64,000 nt of DNA. Source: Opitutaceae bacterium. Lineage in GTDB: Bacteria > Verrucomicrobiota > Verrucomicrobiia > Opitutales > Opitutaceae. Below, in pieces: positions 1-7,136 of the stretch. Every line of letters starts with the position of its first letter. Position 1 is the stretch's first letter. The stretch spans positions 388,446-452,445 of the forward strand of contig JAEUHC010000014.1 of NCBI GenBank assembly GCA_016794785.1, written 5' to 3'. The translations under genes and the position numbers were made by a program. The notes beneath the pieces are model-generated. The model saw only the letters and a program-made list of their open reading frames with translations. It was not told the DNA's origin and did no database searches.

Positions 1-407
1 GCAGCCGCCTCGCGACCCAGTGCCGCGCGTTTGCGGGGCGCCGTCAGATCGAACATGACGCCCGGCATGAACGTCATGAGCGTGTCGGTGATGTCGGCCT
101 CGAAGGTGAGCTGCGGATCAGGCAGCGAGCGGGCGCGCGTGATGTCCAACACGGCGGCGCGCCAGTCGTGATACGCCGCCTCGACCGCGGGGTGATTGAG
201 GACCGCGTAACGAATAAACTCCGCGGGCGGCGAATCCAGCCGCAGGGTGGGCAGGACTGGTTTCGCCGCGTGCGGCCGAAGTTCCGTGCCGACGCGGGCA
301 ACCTGATCGCGCGCAGTTTTCTCCGTCGCAATCGGCGTGCCGATGCAGCCTGCGAGCGAGCCCATCGCCAATGCCAAGACCGGAAGGGAAAAGGACTGCG
401 CGCGCAT
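1..407 (-). CDS. Outer-membrane efflux lipoprotein (CusC/TolC family), N-terminal part
   Basis: Incomplete gene running off the left edge; about 135 residues are visible from the ATG at 407. The N-terminus is a lipoprotein signal peptide with a lipobox ending in LAGC (Cys21). It is followed by the segment PAEFIRYAVLNHPAVEAAYHDWRAA, split here as AEFIRYAVLNHP then AVEAAYHDW, which resembles the first helix of outer-membrane efflux proteins, and by an RSLPDPQLTFEA stretch typical of the family. It starts 6 bases after the DUF3347-like gene, so the two are probably co-transcribed from the ECF-type promoter at 891-917. It would be the outer-membrane channel of a further heavy-metal efflux pump lying to the left. 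Family assignment is good; the substrate is unknown. Confidence 0.8.
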   Translation of the reverse strand, partial: MRAQSFSLPVLALAMGSLAGCIGTPIATEKTARDQVARVGTELRPHAAKPVLPTLRLDSPPAEFIRYAVLNHPAVEAAYHDWRAAVLDITRARSLPDPQLTFEADITDTLMTFMPGVMFDLTAPRKRAALGREAA

Positions 408-413
408 TCGGGG

Positions 414-854
414 TTACTTCGTCGCTTTAGGCGCACCGCAGGTGAGCATCATTTTCCCGTAGTAGGGATTTTTCACGTCCTTCGAGGTCTGAATCCAATC
501 GGCGTGCATCATCGGGCAGTTCATGACGACGTAGCCCTTTTCACCCGCCGCCAGCGGCTCGACGGCTGCGCTCAGTGACTTGAACGCGTTGCGGGCCGCG
601 TCGATGTCCTTGGCCTTGGCGACCGCCGTCGCTTTCGGCGCGATGGCCTTGTTCATGTCGCTCATCCCGGCGTGCTCGGCCACGGCGGCGGCGGCGGTCT
701 TGGCGGCGGGGAAATCGTCGGCGGCCAGCGCCGCGGAAATCTTCACATAGGAGGAAAGAATATCGGTTTTCATGTTCATGGAGTCGGCCGCGCCGAGGCG
801 CGCGACGCCGAGAATTAAACCGACGAGGAGGAATAGACGGGATAGACGAATCAT
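414..854 (-). CDS. Secreted DUF3347-like metal-binding protein
   Basis: 146 residues with a signal peptide (about 1-22). The C-terminal part carries MNCPMMHADW at 111-120 and NPYYGKMMLTCG at 129-140, the hallmark of DUF3347 domains found alone or at the C-terminus of copper/heavy-metal efflux adaptors. Cys113, Met111, Met115, Met116, His117 and Cys139 are candidate metal ligands. The start at 854 was chosen over an upstream in-frame ATG (920) because it begins the signal peptide and because the upstream ATG would lie over the promoter at 891-917. It is followed at 6 bases by an outer-membrane efflux gene. A role as periplasmic metal chaperone or sensor is inferred. Confidence 0.75.
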   Translation of the reverse strand: MIRLSRLFLLVGLILGVARLGAADSMNMKTDILSSYVKISAALAADDFPAAKTAAAAVAEHAGMSDMNKAIAPKATAVAKAKDIDAARNAFKSLSAAVEPLAAGEKGYVVMNCPMMHADWIQTSKDVKNPYYGKMMLTCGAPKATK

Positions 855-890
855 GGAAGGAACTGAGTTGATGGTTATGGTTGCGGCGGG

Positions 891-917
891 TGATACGCCG
901 GGCCGGCGCAAAACCCT
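891..917 (-). promoter_or_regulatory. ECF-sigma-type promoter P1 (AGGG-N16-CGTATCA)
   Basis: Read on the minus strand, AGGG (917-914) is followed after exactly 16 bases by CGTATCA (897-891), 36 bases upstream of the ATG at 854. The same two elements with the same 16-base spacing recur at 2711-2737 and 3092-3118. A CGTA-type -10 and a 16-base spacer are usual for ECF sigma promoters. The -35 element overlaps the stop codon of the sigma gene (TGAGGG). Assignment to the adjacent sigma factor is inference. Confidence 0.7.
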
Positions 918-1504
918 CACCCTTTCTTGAAAAAAACGGCCAATGATTCCCGCAGCAGCGCGCGCGCCCGATAAAGGCGAGTCTCGACCGCCTTGGCCGA
1001 ACAGCCGGCGACCTCGGCGGCGTCGGCGAGGGACAGGTCTTCGTATTCGCAGAGGAGCACCGCCGTTTTTAACGGTTCGGGCAGCGCTTCGACGGCCGAC
1101 CGCACCGTTTGCGCGGTCTCGGCGCGAACCAAGTCCGAGTCAGGTGCCGTCTCGGATGGGTCCGTAATGTGTTCGCTTGCCGCCACGACTCCGGCTTCAT
1201 CGAGCGGCATCGCCGGCCGAACTTTGCGGCGGCGGATGCCGTCGCGGCAGAGATTGAGCGCGATGGAAAAGAGCCAGGTCGAGAATTTCGCGCCGGGGCG
1301 GAATTTCGCGCGATGCTGATAGACCCGGACAAAGGTTTCCTGCGCTACATCGAGCGCATCCGCTTCGTTGCCGAGGGAGCGATAGATGAAACGGCGCAGC
1401 GGAATTTGCCACCGGCTCATCAATGCGGTCAGCGCGAGGTCATCGCCCGCTTGCAGACGTGCCATCAATTCGCCGTCGGCGGGAGATGTCTCGGAGTCAG
1501 TCAC
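917..1504 (-). CDS. ECF RNA polymerase sigma factor (CnrH-like position)
   Basis: 195 residues, the normal ECF length. Region 2 includes ADALDVAQETFVRVYQH (around residues 52-68) and FSTWLFSIALNLCRDGIRRRK; region 4 ends in LSLADAAEVAGCSAKAVETR, a helix-turn-helix, then LYRARALLRESL. I chose the GTG at 1504, which overlaps the TGA of the upstream sensor gene (GTGA), rather than an ATG further upstream that would run through the sensor gene. Gene order anti-sigma, metal sensor, sigma, each overlapping by 4 bases, matches the cnrYXH/nccYXH cassette of Cupriavidus. It most likely transcribes the three AGGG-N16-CGTATCA promoters nearby when metal relieves the anti-sigma factor. Confidence 0.9.
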   Translation of the reverse strand: MTDSETSPADGELMARLQAGDDLALTALMSRWQIPLRRFIYRSLGNEADALDVAQETFVRVYQHRAKFRPGAKFSTWLFSIALNLCRDGIRRRKVRPAMPLDEAGVVAASEHITDPSETAPDSDLVRAETAQTVRSAVEALPEPLKTAVLLCEYEDLSLADAAEVAGCSAKAVETRLYRARALLRESLAVFFKKG

Positions 1505-1965
1505 CGGGAGGCGGCGAACATCCCGGCCGGGTCGCCCTCCATGAGCTGCATCTTGATCATGTCCAGATAGCGCCGGCCCTGTTCGGCCGACATGCACGCG
1601 GCCACATCGTAGGCGTATTTTAGCATCGAGGCGTGACACTCACCCTGGAGGCGCGCCTGTTCGGCAATGGCTGCGCCCGCCTCAGAGGACCACGCCAACT
1701 GCTTCTTGAGCAAATCATCGAGCTGCCGCCGCACGGCAATGTAGCGGTTGCAATGTTCGGCGCACACGGGGCGATACGCGTGGTGCAGGGCAAGCACCTT
1801 CTCGTATTGCGCCGCCGTGAGCGCGAACTCCCGCTTCAGCCAACCCAGCTCGGCATCCGTGCCGTCGGGAGTGATGACTGCGACCATCGCGCGGCGATAG
1901 CAGACCAAATAAGTCGTCGCTCCGATTGCGACAGCGAGGGCCAGCAGGATGATCAGCTTCTTCAT
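1501..1965 (-). CDS. Periplasmic heavy-metal sensor (CnrX-like)
   Basis: 154 residues with one N-terminal membrane anchor (about 3-22) and a helical periplasmic domain of the metal-resistance/CpxP-like type. Candidate ligands cluster in two places: His61, His62, Cys68, His71 and Cys72, and Cys110, His111, Met114 and Cys124. CnrX uses His and Met residues on paired helices to sense Ni/Co; this protein adds several Cys, which may shift its metal preference. It overlaps by 4 bases both the upstream anti-sigma gene and the downstream sigma gene, so the three are translationally coupled. Family level is reasonably secure; the metal sensed is unknown. Confidence 0.75.
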   Translation of the reverse strand: MKKLIILLALAVAIGATTYLVCYRRAMVAVITPDGTDAELGWLKREFALTAAQYEKVLALHHAYRPVCAEHCNRYIAVRRQLDDLLKKQLAWSSEAGAAIAEQARLQGECHASMLKYAYDVAACMSAEQGRRYLDMIKMQLMEGDPAGMFAASR

Positions 1966-2306
1966 CGCGGCATCCCCGAACTGACAGCCATCGTGAGCGG
2001 ATCAATCGAGGCGAGGTATTGCCGGGCGGAATCCACCCGGTGTTGTTCGCGCATGTGTCCGGCTCGCAGGTTGGCGGCCGCGATGCTGAGTGTCACGGTC
2101 ACGACGAGCAGCGCTGAGGCGTAGGCGGGTTTGGGCAGTTGCACGACAAGCCATTCGCGCAGCCTGCCCCAAATCCCAGCCGTCGCGCGCTCTTCCTGCG
2201 CGGAAATTCGCGCCCAGACGGTGGCGTTGAAACCGGGAGCGGGAGGCGGCGACACCTGCCACGCGCGGAGCACCTCCCGTAATTTTGGATCTTGGTCGTT
2301 ATTCAT
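1962..2306 (-). CDS. Membrane-anchored anti-sigma factor (CnrY-like)
   Basis: 114 residues: a cytoplasmic N-terminal part (1-66) with a short PGFNATVWARIS segment typical of small anti-sigma proteins, one transmembrane helix (about 67-83, ASALLVVTVTLSIAAA) and a short periplasmic tail. It is first in a three-gene cassette and overlaps the sensor gene by 4 bases. By position and topology it should hold the ECF sigma factor inactive at the membrane until the sensor responds to metal. Sequence similarity to characterised anti-sigma factors is too weak to claim by eye; context carries the call. Confidence 0.65.
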   Translation of the reverse strand: MNNDQDPKLREVLRAWQVSPPPAPGFNATVWARISAQEERATAGIWGRLREWLVVQLPKPAYASALLVVTVTLSIAAANLRAGHMREQHRVDSARQYLASIDPLTMAVSSGMPR

Positions 2307-2335
2307 GGCGTAGGAGGATTCGGCCTTCGTTGGAT

Positions 2336-2379
2336 GGGTTGAATACCGGACGAGAGCTGTTTCAGCGCGAGTTCAACCC
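2336..2379. repeat. 8-base inverted repeat upstream of the anti-sigma gene
   Basis: GGGTTGAA at 2336-2343 and TTCAACCC at 2372-2379 are perfect inverted copies 28 bases apart, lying in the 66-base gap before the anti-sigma cassette; the right arm overlaps the stop codon of the upstream small-protein gene. It could be an operator or an attenuating hairpin. There is no T-tract on either side. Confidence 0.35.
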
Positions 2380-2672
2380 TTGGCTGCACTAGCGCACGCC
2401 TGCTGGCAGCGCCAGTCGTTCTTCATCATCTCAGGCGTGCAGGTGACGACGGAGTAAGGCGCTTGTTTGTAGGCCGCGCCTTTGGGCACAAACATGCGGC
2501 TGCACGTCAGGCCGGAGTCAGACGGTGGCATCGCCGGGCGGGCCGGGGCCGTCACACTCGCAGGCTTGGCTGCGGGACGATTCCAGAATTGCGGGCCGGG
2601 GCCGGCGACGGCTGCCGCGCTAAAAGTGCCACCGAGGGCGGCAACAAGAATGAATTTCGCGAGAGTTTTCAT
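2373..2672 (-). CDS. Small secreted four-Cys protein, paralogue A
   Basis: 99 residues with a signal peptide (about 1-23), then a conserved GPGPQFWNR motif, a Pro/Ala-rich linker and a C-terminal domain with four Cys: LTCSRMFV, VVTCTPEMMK and CQQAC. It shares all these features with the gene at 2768-3046. Both are preceded by the same ECF-type promoter. I do not recognise a named family. The Cys pattern and regulation suggest a periplasmic or exported metal-binding protein, but the Cys may equally form disulphides. Read-through from its promoter would also transcribe the anti-sigma/sensor/sigma cassette 66 bases downstream. Confidence 0.7.
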   Translation of the reverse strand: MKTLAKFILVAALGGTFSAAAVAGPGPQFWNRPAAKPASVTAPARPAMPPSDSGLTCSRMFVPKGAAYKQAPYSVVTCTPEMMKNDWRCQQACASAAKG

Positions 2673-2710
2673 AGTAAGGGCGGATTGGTAACTAAGGTTG
2701 GTTTTGAGGG

Positions 2711-2737
2711 TGATACGCCGCAGCGGGGAAAATCCCT
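2711..2737 (-). promoter_or_regulatory. ECF-sigma-type promoter P2 (AGGG-N16-CGTATCA)
   Basis: On the minus strand AGGG (2737-2734), 16 bases, then CGTATCA (2717-2711), 38 bases before the ATG at 2672. It has the same layout as P1 and P3. As the last such promoter before the cassette at 2306-917, it may autoregulate the sigma factor by read-through. Confidence 0.7.
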
Positions 2738-2767
2738 TGGATTAACTTTTTCCCGCGAGCTTTGCGG

Positions 2768-3046
2768 TCAGGAACGGCAGGCGCTCTGGCACTCCGGATC
2801 GGATTTCAGCATGTCCGGCGTGCAGTTCACCGAAATCCACGCCGGACTCCCGCGACCGGGGCCGGTGTTACGCACCAGCATGTGATCGCAGGTCAGGACG
2901 GTGCCGTCGTTGACTGGTTTGGCGAACGTCGGAGCCGGGGTTGAGGTCGAGCGATTCCAATACTGCGGGCCAGGGCCGGCGATGGCCGCAGCGCTAAAAG
3001 CGAAGCCGAGAACGGCGACGAGGAGAGATTTCGGGAGGGTTTTCAT
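2768..3046 (-). CDS. Small secreted four-Cys protein, paralogue B
   Basis: 92 residues with a signal peptide (about 1-23), the motif GPGPQYWNR right after it, and C-terminal Cys in LTCDHMLV, VNCTPDMLK and CQSAC. It aligns along its whole length with the 99-residue protein at 2373-2672; the central linker is the variable part. It has its own ECF-type promoter (3092-3118). The stop codon at 2768 lies 31 bases before the -35 of P2. Function unknown; a metal-induced secreted protein is the best inference. Confidence 0.7.
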   Translation of the reverse strand: MKTLPKSLLVAVLGFAFSAAAIAGPGPQYWNRSTSTPAPTFAKPVNDGTVLTCDHMLVRNTGPGRGSPAWISVNCTPDMLKSDPECQSACRS

Positions 3047-3091
3047 GATGGTATTTTAATTGGCCGGATTGAACTAACCCGGTTGCAATCG

Positions 3092-3118
3092 TGATACGCG
3101 CCGGAGCGCCGAAACCCT
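3092..3118 (-). promoter_or_regulatory. ECF-sigma-type promoter P3 (AGGG-N16-CGTATCA)
   Basis: On the minus strand AGGG (3118-3115), 16 bases, CGTATCA (3098-3092), 45 bases upstream of the ATG at 3046. It is identical in layout to P1 and P2. Confidence 0.7.
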
Positions 3119-3407
3119 CATAACTTTGCGTGGAGGCGAAAACTTGGTGCCAAGATCGGTGCAAGCTCTACGCTCAGGAAAATTTCGGTCCGTTGCACCG
3201 TCGTGCCGGTCGCACGGACGGTGGACGCTGCCTCGCCGCCTTGGAGGCGGGGTTTACCCTACTTCTCATCGTGCGCCATCCCTTGGCGCAACCCGAGAAG
3301 GTTCGCGCAGGCGACGGCAAGCGTGCCTCTGTGCATCCGCACCGTGAGAAAGTGTCTTTAACGCCGAAACGTAAACGCGACGACCCGATCAACGCACATA
3401 AGCACAG
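3119..3407. other. Intergenic stretch with tandem hairpins, no convincing gene
   Basis: About 290 bases between the efflux gene ending at 3408 and promoter P3. It contains TGCGCCA (3272-3278) paired with TGGCGCA (3284-3290) and CCGCC (3236-3240) paired with GGCGG (3246-3250). No T-tract follows on the minus strand, so it is not a standard terminator. A 96-codon plus-strand reading frame here has no recognisable features and I do not call it a gene. Confidence 0.4.
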
Positions 3408-4754
3408 CTATCTCCCGTAGCCCACTTCACCGACACCCGTCGCCCAGCGCAGTTGAGCAATGGCGACGTTGAAACCGTGGTTGGCGCGAAGTTGACTGGT
3501 TTGCGCCGTCGTCAGCTCTACCTGCGAACGCAATACGTCAAGCTGCGTCGCCGCGCCAACATCATAACGCGCCGTTGCGAGGCGTGCGGACTCCACGGCT
3601 TGGTCGACGGTCTTTTGCGCCGCAGCGCTGAGTTCGGTGGCTTGTTGGAGCGCGGAGAATGCGCGGCGCACCTCGACCTCGACGGTGAGCCGGGCCTCGC
3701 TCTCCGAGAGTTGAGCGATGGCGTCCTGCGCTTCCGCCTGCATCACCCGGCCCGGCACTGCACGGCCCTGAATCTCCAAGTGTGACTGAGCGCCAACGAA
3801 AAATCCCTCGCGGGAGTCTCTGAATCGTTCGTTGTTACCCGTGCGAAGGTCGTATCCGCCTTTCGCCTTGAGATCGGGCAGGTATCCAGCCCGAGCCACT
3901 TTGACGCCGGCGTGCGCAGCGGCGATGAGTTTGGCGAGTCGCTGGAGGTCGGGTCGGTTGGACCACGCGGCTACGAACGATTTTTCCAAGTCGAAAGTGA
4001 CCGGCTCAACCGCGAGGTTTCCGACGAATTCCGGCACTTTGCGCGCGGATTCGGGATCGTTCGTCGTGAAGCCCAAGACGCGTCGGAGATCCTCGACGGC
4101 GAGCCGGAAATCGTTGCGTGCCTGAATAAGGGGAACCTTCGCATTCGCCACCGCTACTTCGGCGCGCAGCCTTTCGAAATCAGAGGTCGTGCCTGCCTCA
4201 GCCCGCGCAGTGGTGGTATGGAGCTGGCTCTTCAGGAGAGCCAAGTTCTGCTCCTGCACCAAGACTTGCTCACGCGCGAGGAGAACGTTGTAGAAGCCCA
4301 CGCGGACATTGAGCAGGGCCTCGTTCACGGTCGCCTTGAGTTCAAGGATGGCGGCTTCGCGCACAAGTTCCGCGCCAGTGATCGACGCGCGCACGCGTCC
4401 TCCGGAATACACCGTCTGCGTCACCGTCAGGCCCATGCGCCACGAATGGCCCGCGGGAAGAAACACGGGCGGCTGTCCCGTCGCCGTCTGCACCACCGGA
4501 ACGTCGCTCTGCTGGTAGCTGCCCGCGCCCGCGACATTGGGCAGGCCGGCAGCGCTCACTGTGCTGACAATCCCGTGCTGCTCGCGAATTCGCTCCCGAG
4601 CCTGACGGATAGCGAAGTTGTGCTCGAGGGCGAACGAGATCGCGGAAGGAAGGTCGAGTCGGTCGGGCGCAGCGAGCGGCGCAGCCAACGCCGCGAAGCC
4701 GGAAACAACTGGCAACAGGAAGGCGAATGCGAGCGGCATGAAACGAGCATTCAT
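3408..4754 (-). CDS. TolC-family outer-membrane efflux protein
   Basis: 448 residues with a signal peptide (about 1-25, ending near ALAAP). Two copies of the TolC helical repeat are visible: LPSAISFALEHNFAIRQARER near the N-terminus and the second half starting near SNRPDLQRLAKLIAAAH. The start at 4754 lies one base after the stop of the P-type ATPase gene; a longer frame from 4892 would overlap the ATPase by over 130 bases and lacks a signal peptide at its start. TolC proteins form the outer-membrane exit duct of tripartite pumps. Its coupling to a P-type ATPase, with no adaptor gene beside it, is unusual and suggests it carries periplasmic metal outwards after ATPase export. Confidence 0.85.
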   Translation of the reverse strand: MNARFMPLAFAFLLPVVSGFAALAAPLAAPDRLDLPSAISFALEHNFAIRQARERIREQHGIVSTVSAAGLPNVAGAGSYQQSDVPVVQTATGQPPVFLPAGHSWRMGLTVTQTVYSGGRVRASITGAELVREAAILELKATVNEALLNVRVGFYNVLLAREQVLVQEQNLALLKSQLHTTTARAEAGTTSDFERLRAEVAVANAKVPLIQARNDFRLAVEDLRRVLGFTTNDPESARKVPEFVGNLAVEPVTFDLEKSFVAAWSNRPDLQRLAKLIAAAHAGVKVARAGYLPDLKAKGGYDLRTGNNERFRDSREGFFVGAQSHLEIQGRAVPGRVMQAEAQDAIAQLSESEARLTVEVEVRRAFSALQQATELSAAAQKTVDQAVESARLATARYDVGAATQLDVLRSQVELTTAQTSQLRANHGFNVAIAQLRWATGVGEVGYGR

Positions 4755-4755
4755 T

Positions 4756-6795
4756 TCAGCGAGCGAAAACCCTCGCAGGGGACGGCGGCCTGACCGGTGC
4801 CTCGGATTTGGTGCGAAGAAGACGGAGCGCATTTGCGACCACGAGCAGCGTGGCGCCGGTGTCCGCCATGATGGCGAGCCAGAGGCTTGCATAGCCTAGC
4901 AGCGTCAGAACGAGAAAAATGAGCTTTAGCGAAAGGGAAAAGGCGATGTTGAACCGGATAATCGCCAGCGTCCGCCGGCCGAGCCGGATCGTCTCGGCGA
5001 TCTGCGCGAGGTCATCCTGCATGAGCGCGATGTCGGCCGTCTCGATCGCGGCGTCCGTTCCGGCGACGCCCATCGCGATGCCGACGGTGGCGGTCGCCAT
5101 CGCGGGGGCGTCGTTCACGCCATCGCCGACCATGCCGACCACGCCGTATTTTTCGCGCAGTGCCTTCACCGCTCCGACCTTGTCGTCGGGCAAGAGATCG
5201 CCACGCGGATCATCGATCCCGACTTGCTTGGCGATAAAGTCCACCGTGCGTTGGTTGTCGCCGCTCAACATCATCACCGATGCCACGCCCGCCTCGTGGA
5301 GCGCGCGAATCGCGTCCGCCGCATTTGCCCGGAGTGTGTCGCCGATGGCGACGATGCCGAGCACTTCACCCTTGCAGCCGTCGTGCGGCCGGTGCCCGAC
5401 CACGACGACGGAATGGCCGCGGCTTTCAATCGTCGCGAGCCGCTGCTCGATCTCTTCGCTGCATACGCCGAGTTCGTGCGCGAAGCGGTGATTGCCGACG
5501 AAGTGGGGATGTCCGTCAACTACCCCTTCTGCTCCACGCCCGGACTGGTTCTTGTAGCTTTCGGCGCGGGGAAAGGCGATGCCGAGCTTTTCCGCGTGTT
5601 GCACAATCGCGACGGCCAACGGGTGAGCCGAGTGCGCGTCGATTGACGCCGCGATGCGTAGAACGTCCTTTTCGACGCTTTTGCCGATCAACTCGACACC
5701 CTGCACCTTTGGTTTCCCTTCTGTGATTGTGCCCGTCTTATCGACCGCGAGCGCTTTTAGCTTTGCGATGGATTCCAAGTGGGCTCCACCCTTCACAAGC
5801 ACGCCGCGCTTCGCCAAGGCGGTCAGCCCGGCGACGATGCTCACCGGCGTGGAGATGACGAGCGCGCACGGACACGCGATGATCAGCAGCACGCAGGCCT
5901 TGTAGAGCCATTGCGACCAGTCTCCGCCCATGAGCAGCGGCGGAATCAGAAAAACGAGCAACGCGGCGAGCGTAACGATGGGGGTGTAGTAACGCGCGAA
6001 GAGATCCACGAAGCGCTGCGTGGGGGCCTTTTGCTCCTGCGCCTCTTTCACGAGGCGGATGATCTTGGCCAGCGTGGTATCGCCCGCCGATTTGGTTACG
6101 CGGATTTCAAGCGAGCCTTCTCCGTTGATGGTCCCCGCAAAGACGGTGTCGCCGGATTTCTTGTCCACCGGAACCGACTCACCTGTGATGGGAGCTTGGT
6201 TCACGGCGGATTCGCCACGCACAACTTCGCCGTCGAGCGGAATGCCCATGCCGGATTTCACCGCGACGATTTCTTCGGGCTTCACGTCCGCCACCGGCAC
6301 CTCGATGAAGTTTCCCCCGCGGTTCACCGTCGCGCTCTTCGGGGCGATTTCGAGCAGCGCCTCCACGGCGCGCCGGGCACGACGATCCGCCCAGCCTTCG
6401 AGCCACTCTGCCACGCCGAAGAGGAATACGACAGCCGACGCTTCGATCCACTCGCCGATGACGGACGCGCCGACCGCAGCGATGACCACAAGGAGGTTTA
6501 TGTCCGGGCGGAATCGGAGCAGCGCGCGGCCGGCCTTGGGCAGCAAAAACCAACCGCCCGCCACCATGCCACCAACGGCCAAAGCGGCGACTCCCTTCTT
6601 TTCCAAAAGATTCAGCCACTCCGCAATCAACCCGACTCCCACCAATGTTCCCGAAGCCACCAAGCTGATCGACTCCGCGCGGCTGCTGCCATGCGTGTGG
6701 CCCTCGTGCTCACCCTCTGCGTGGTCGTGACCGGCATGAGGATCCTGATCGCCACTCTCAATTCTGGATTCGGTGGGAGCGTGATTCGGTTTCAT
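4756..6795 (-). CDS. Heavy-metal P-type ATPase (Zn/Cd/Pb type)
   Basis: 679 residues. The usual N-terminal HMA domain is missing; instead residues 19-36 are His-rich (HAGHDHAEGEHEGHTHG). Then come membrane helices, the actuator motif TGES (204-207), the ion-site CPC (308-310), the phosphorylation motif DKTGT (352-356), the SAHPLA motif of P1B ATPases and a GDGVNDAPA hinge. CPC plus a C-terminal MADTGATLLVVANALRLL helix fits the ZntA/CadA group. It exports divalent metal from the cytoplasm using ATP. It is followed after one base by a TolC-like gene. Regulation is not visible; it probably belongs to the long block starting further right. Family assignment is secure. Confidence 0.93.
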   Translation of the reverse strand: MKPNHAPTESRIESGDQDPHAGHDHAEGEHEGHTHGSSRAESISLVASGTLVGVGLIAEWLNLLEKKGVAALAVGGMVAGGWFLLPKAGRALLRFRPDINLLVVIAAVGASVIGEWIEASAVVFLFGVAEWLEGWADRRARRAVEALLEIAPKSATVNRGGNFIEVPVADVKPEEIVAVKSGMGIPLDGEVVRGESAVNQAPITGESVPVDKKSGDTVFAGTINGEGSLEIRVTKSAGDTTLAKIIRLVKEAQEQKAPTQRFVDLFARYYTPIVTLAALLVFLIPPLLMGGDWSQWLYKACVLLIIACPCALVISTPVSIVAGLTALAKRGVLVKGGAHLESIAKLKALAVDKTGTITEGKPKVQGVELIGKSVEKDVLRIAASIDAHSAHPLAVAIVQHAEKLGIAFPRAESYKNQSGRGAEGVVDGHPHFVGNHRFAHELGVCSEEIEQRLATIESRGHSVVVVGHRPHDGCKGEVLGIVAIGDTLRANAADAIRALHEAGVASVMMLSGDNQRTVDFIAKQVGIDDPRGDLLPDDKVGAVKALREKYGVVGMVGDGVNDAPAMATATVGIAMGVAGTDAAIETADIALMQDDLAQIAETIRLGRRTLAIIRFNIAFSLSLKLIFLVLTLLGYASLWLAIMADTGATLLVVANALRLLRTKSEAPVRPPSPARVFAR

Positions 6796-6829
6796 GGGAG
6801 ATTTGGAGGAGAATATCGTTTAGGTTGCA

Positions 6830-7087
6830 TCAGGGGCTTCGCGCCGCGCGATAACCGCGCAGGCGCCAAAAATAACGGACGGTTTCGCACGCGGCCCCGA
6901 GGAGCATTCCGCCAAATCCTCCCAGCAGCATGATGATCATCTTCGGCTTTCCGAGGACGACTTCGGCCAGCAGCGCCACAAGCCAGCCGACAAAAAGCCC
7001 CGCAACGATGCCGGTGCCGGCAAATTCAGGCTTCGAGGCACGGCGCGCCCGTTGGGGTTTGGAGATGTTGGAGGAAGTCAGTCGCAT
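6830..7087 (-). CDS. Small two-helix membrane protein
   Basis: 85 residues from the ATG at 7087 (a second in-frame ATG at 7126 would add 13). A basic N-terminus is followed by two hydrophobic helices, GIVAGLFVGWLVALLAEVVL and a Gly-rich IIMLLGGFGGMLLGAACE segment, then a basic tail. It sits between a secreted protein gene and the P-type ATPase on the same strand. I do not recognise the family. The Gly-rich second helix suggests helix packing or oligomerisation. Confidence 0.55.
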   Translation of the reverse strand: MRLTSSNISKPQRARRASKPEFAGTGIVAGLFVGWLVALLAEVVLGKPKMIIMLLGGFGGMLLGAACETVRYFWRLRGYRAARSP

Positions 7088-7136
7088 ATTTCTATCGCGG
7101 GGCTCCCGCGGGATGACGGCAAGCATGGTGCCGGTA

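Noticed and set aside
3130..3420. 96-codon plus-strand gene upstream of P3
   Set aside because: No recognisable features, overlaps the efflux gene end and sits over tandem hairpins.
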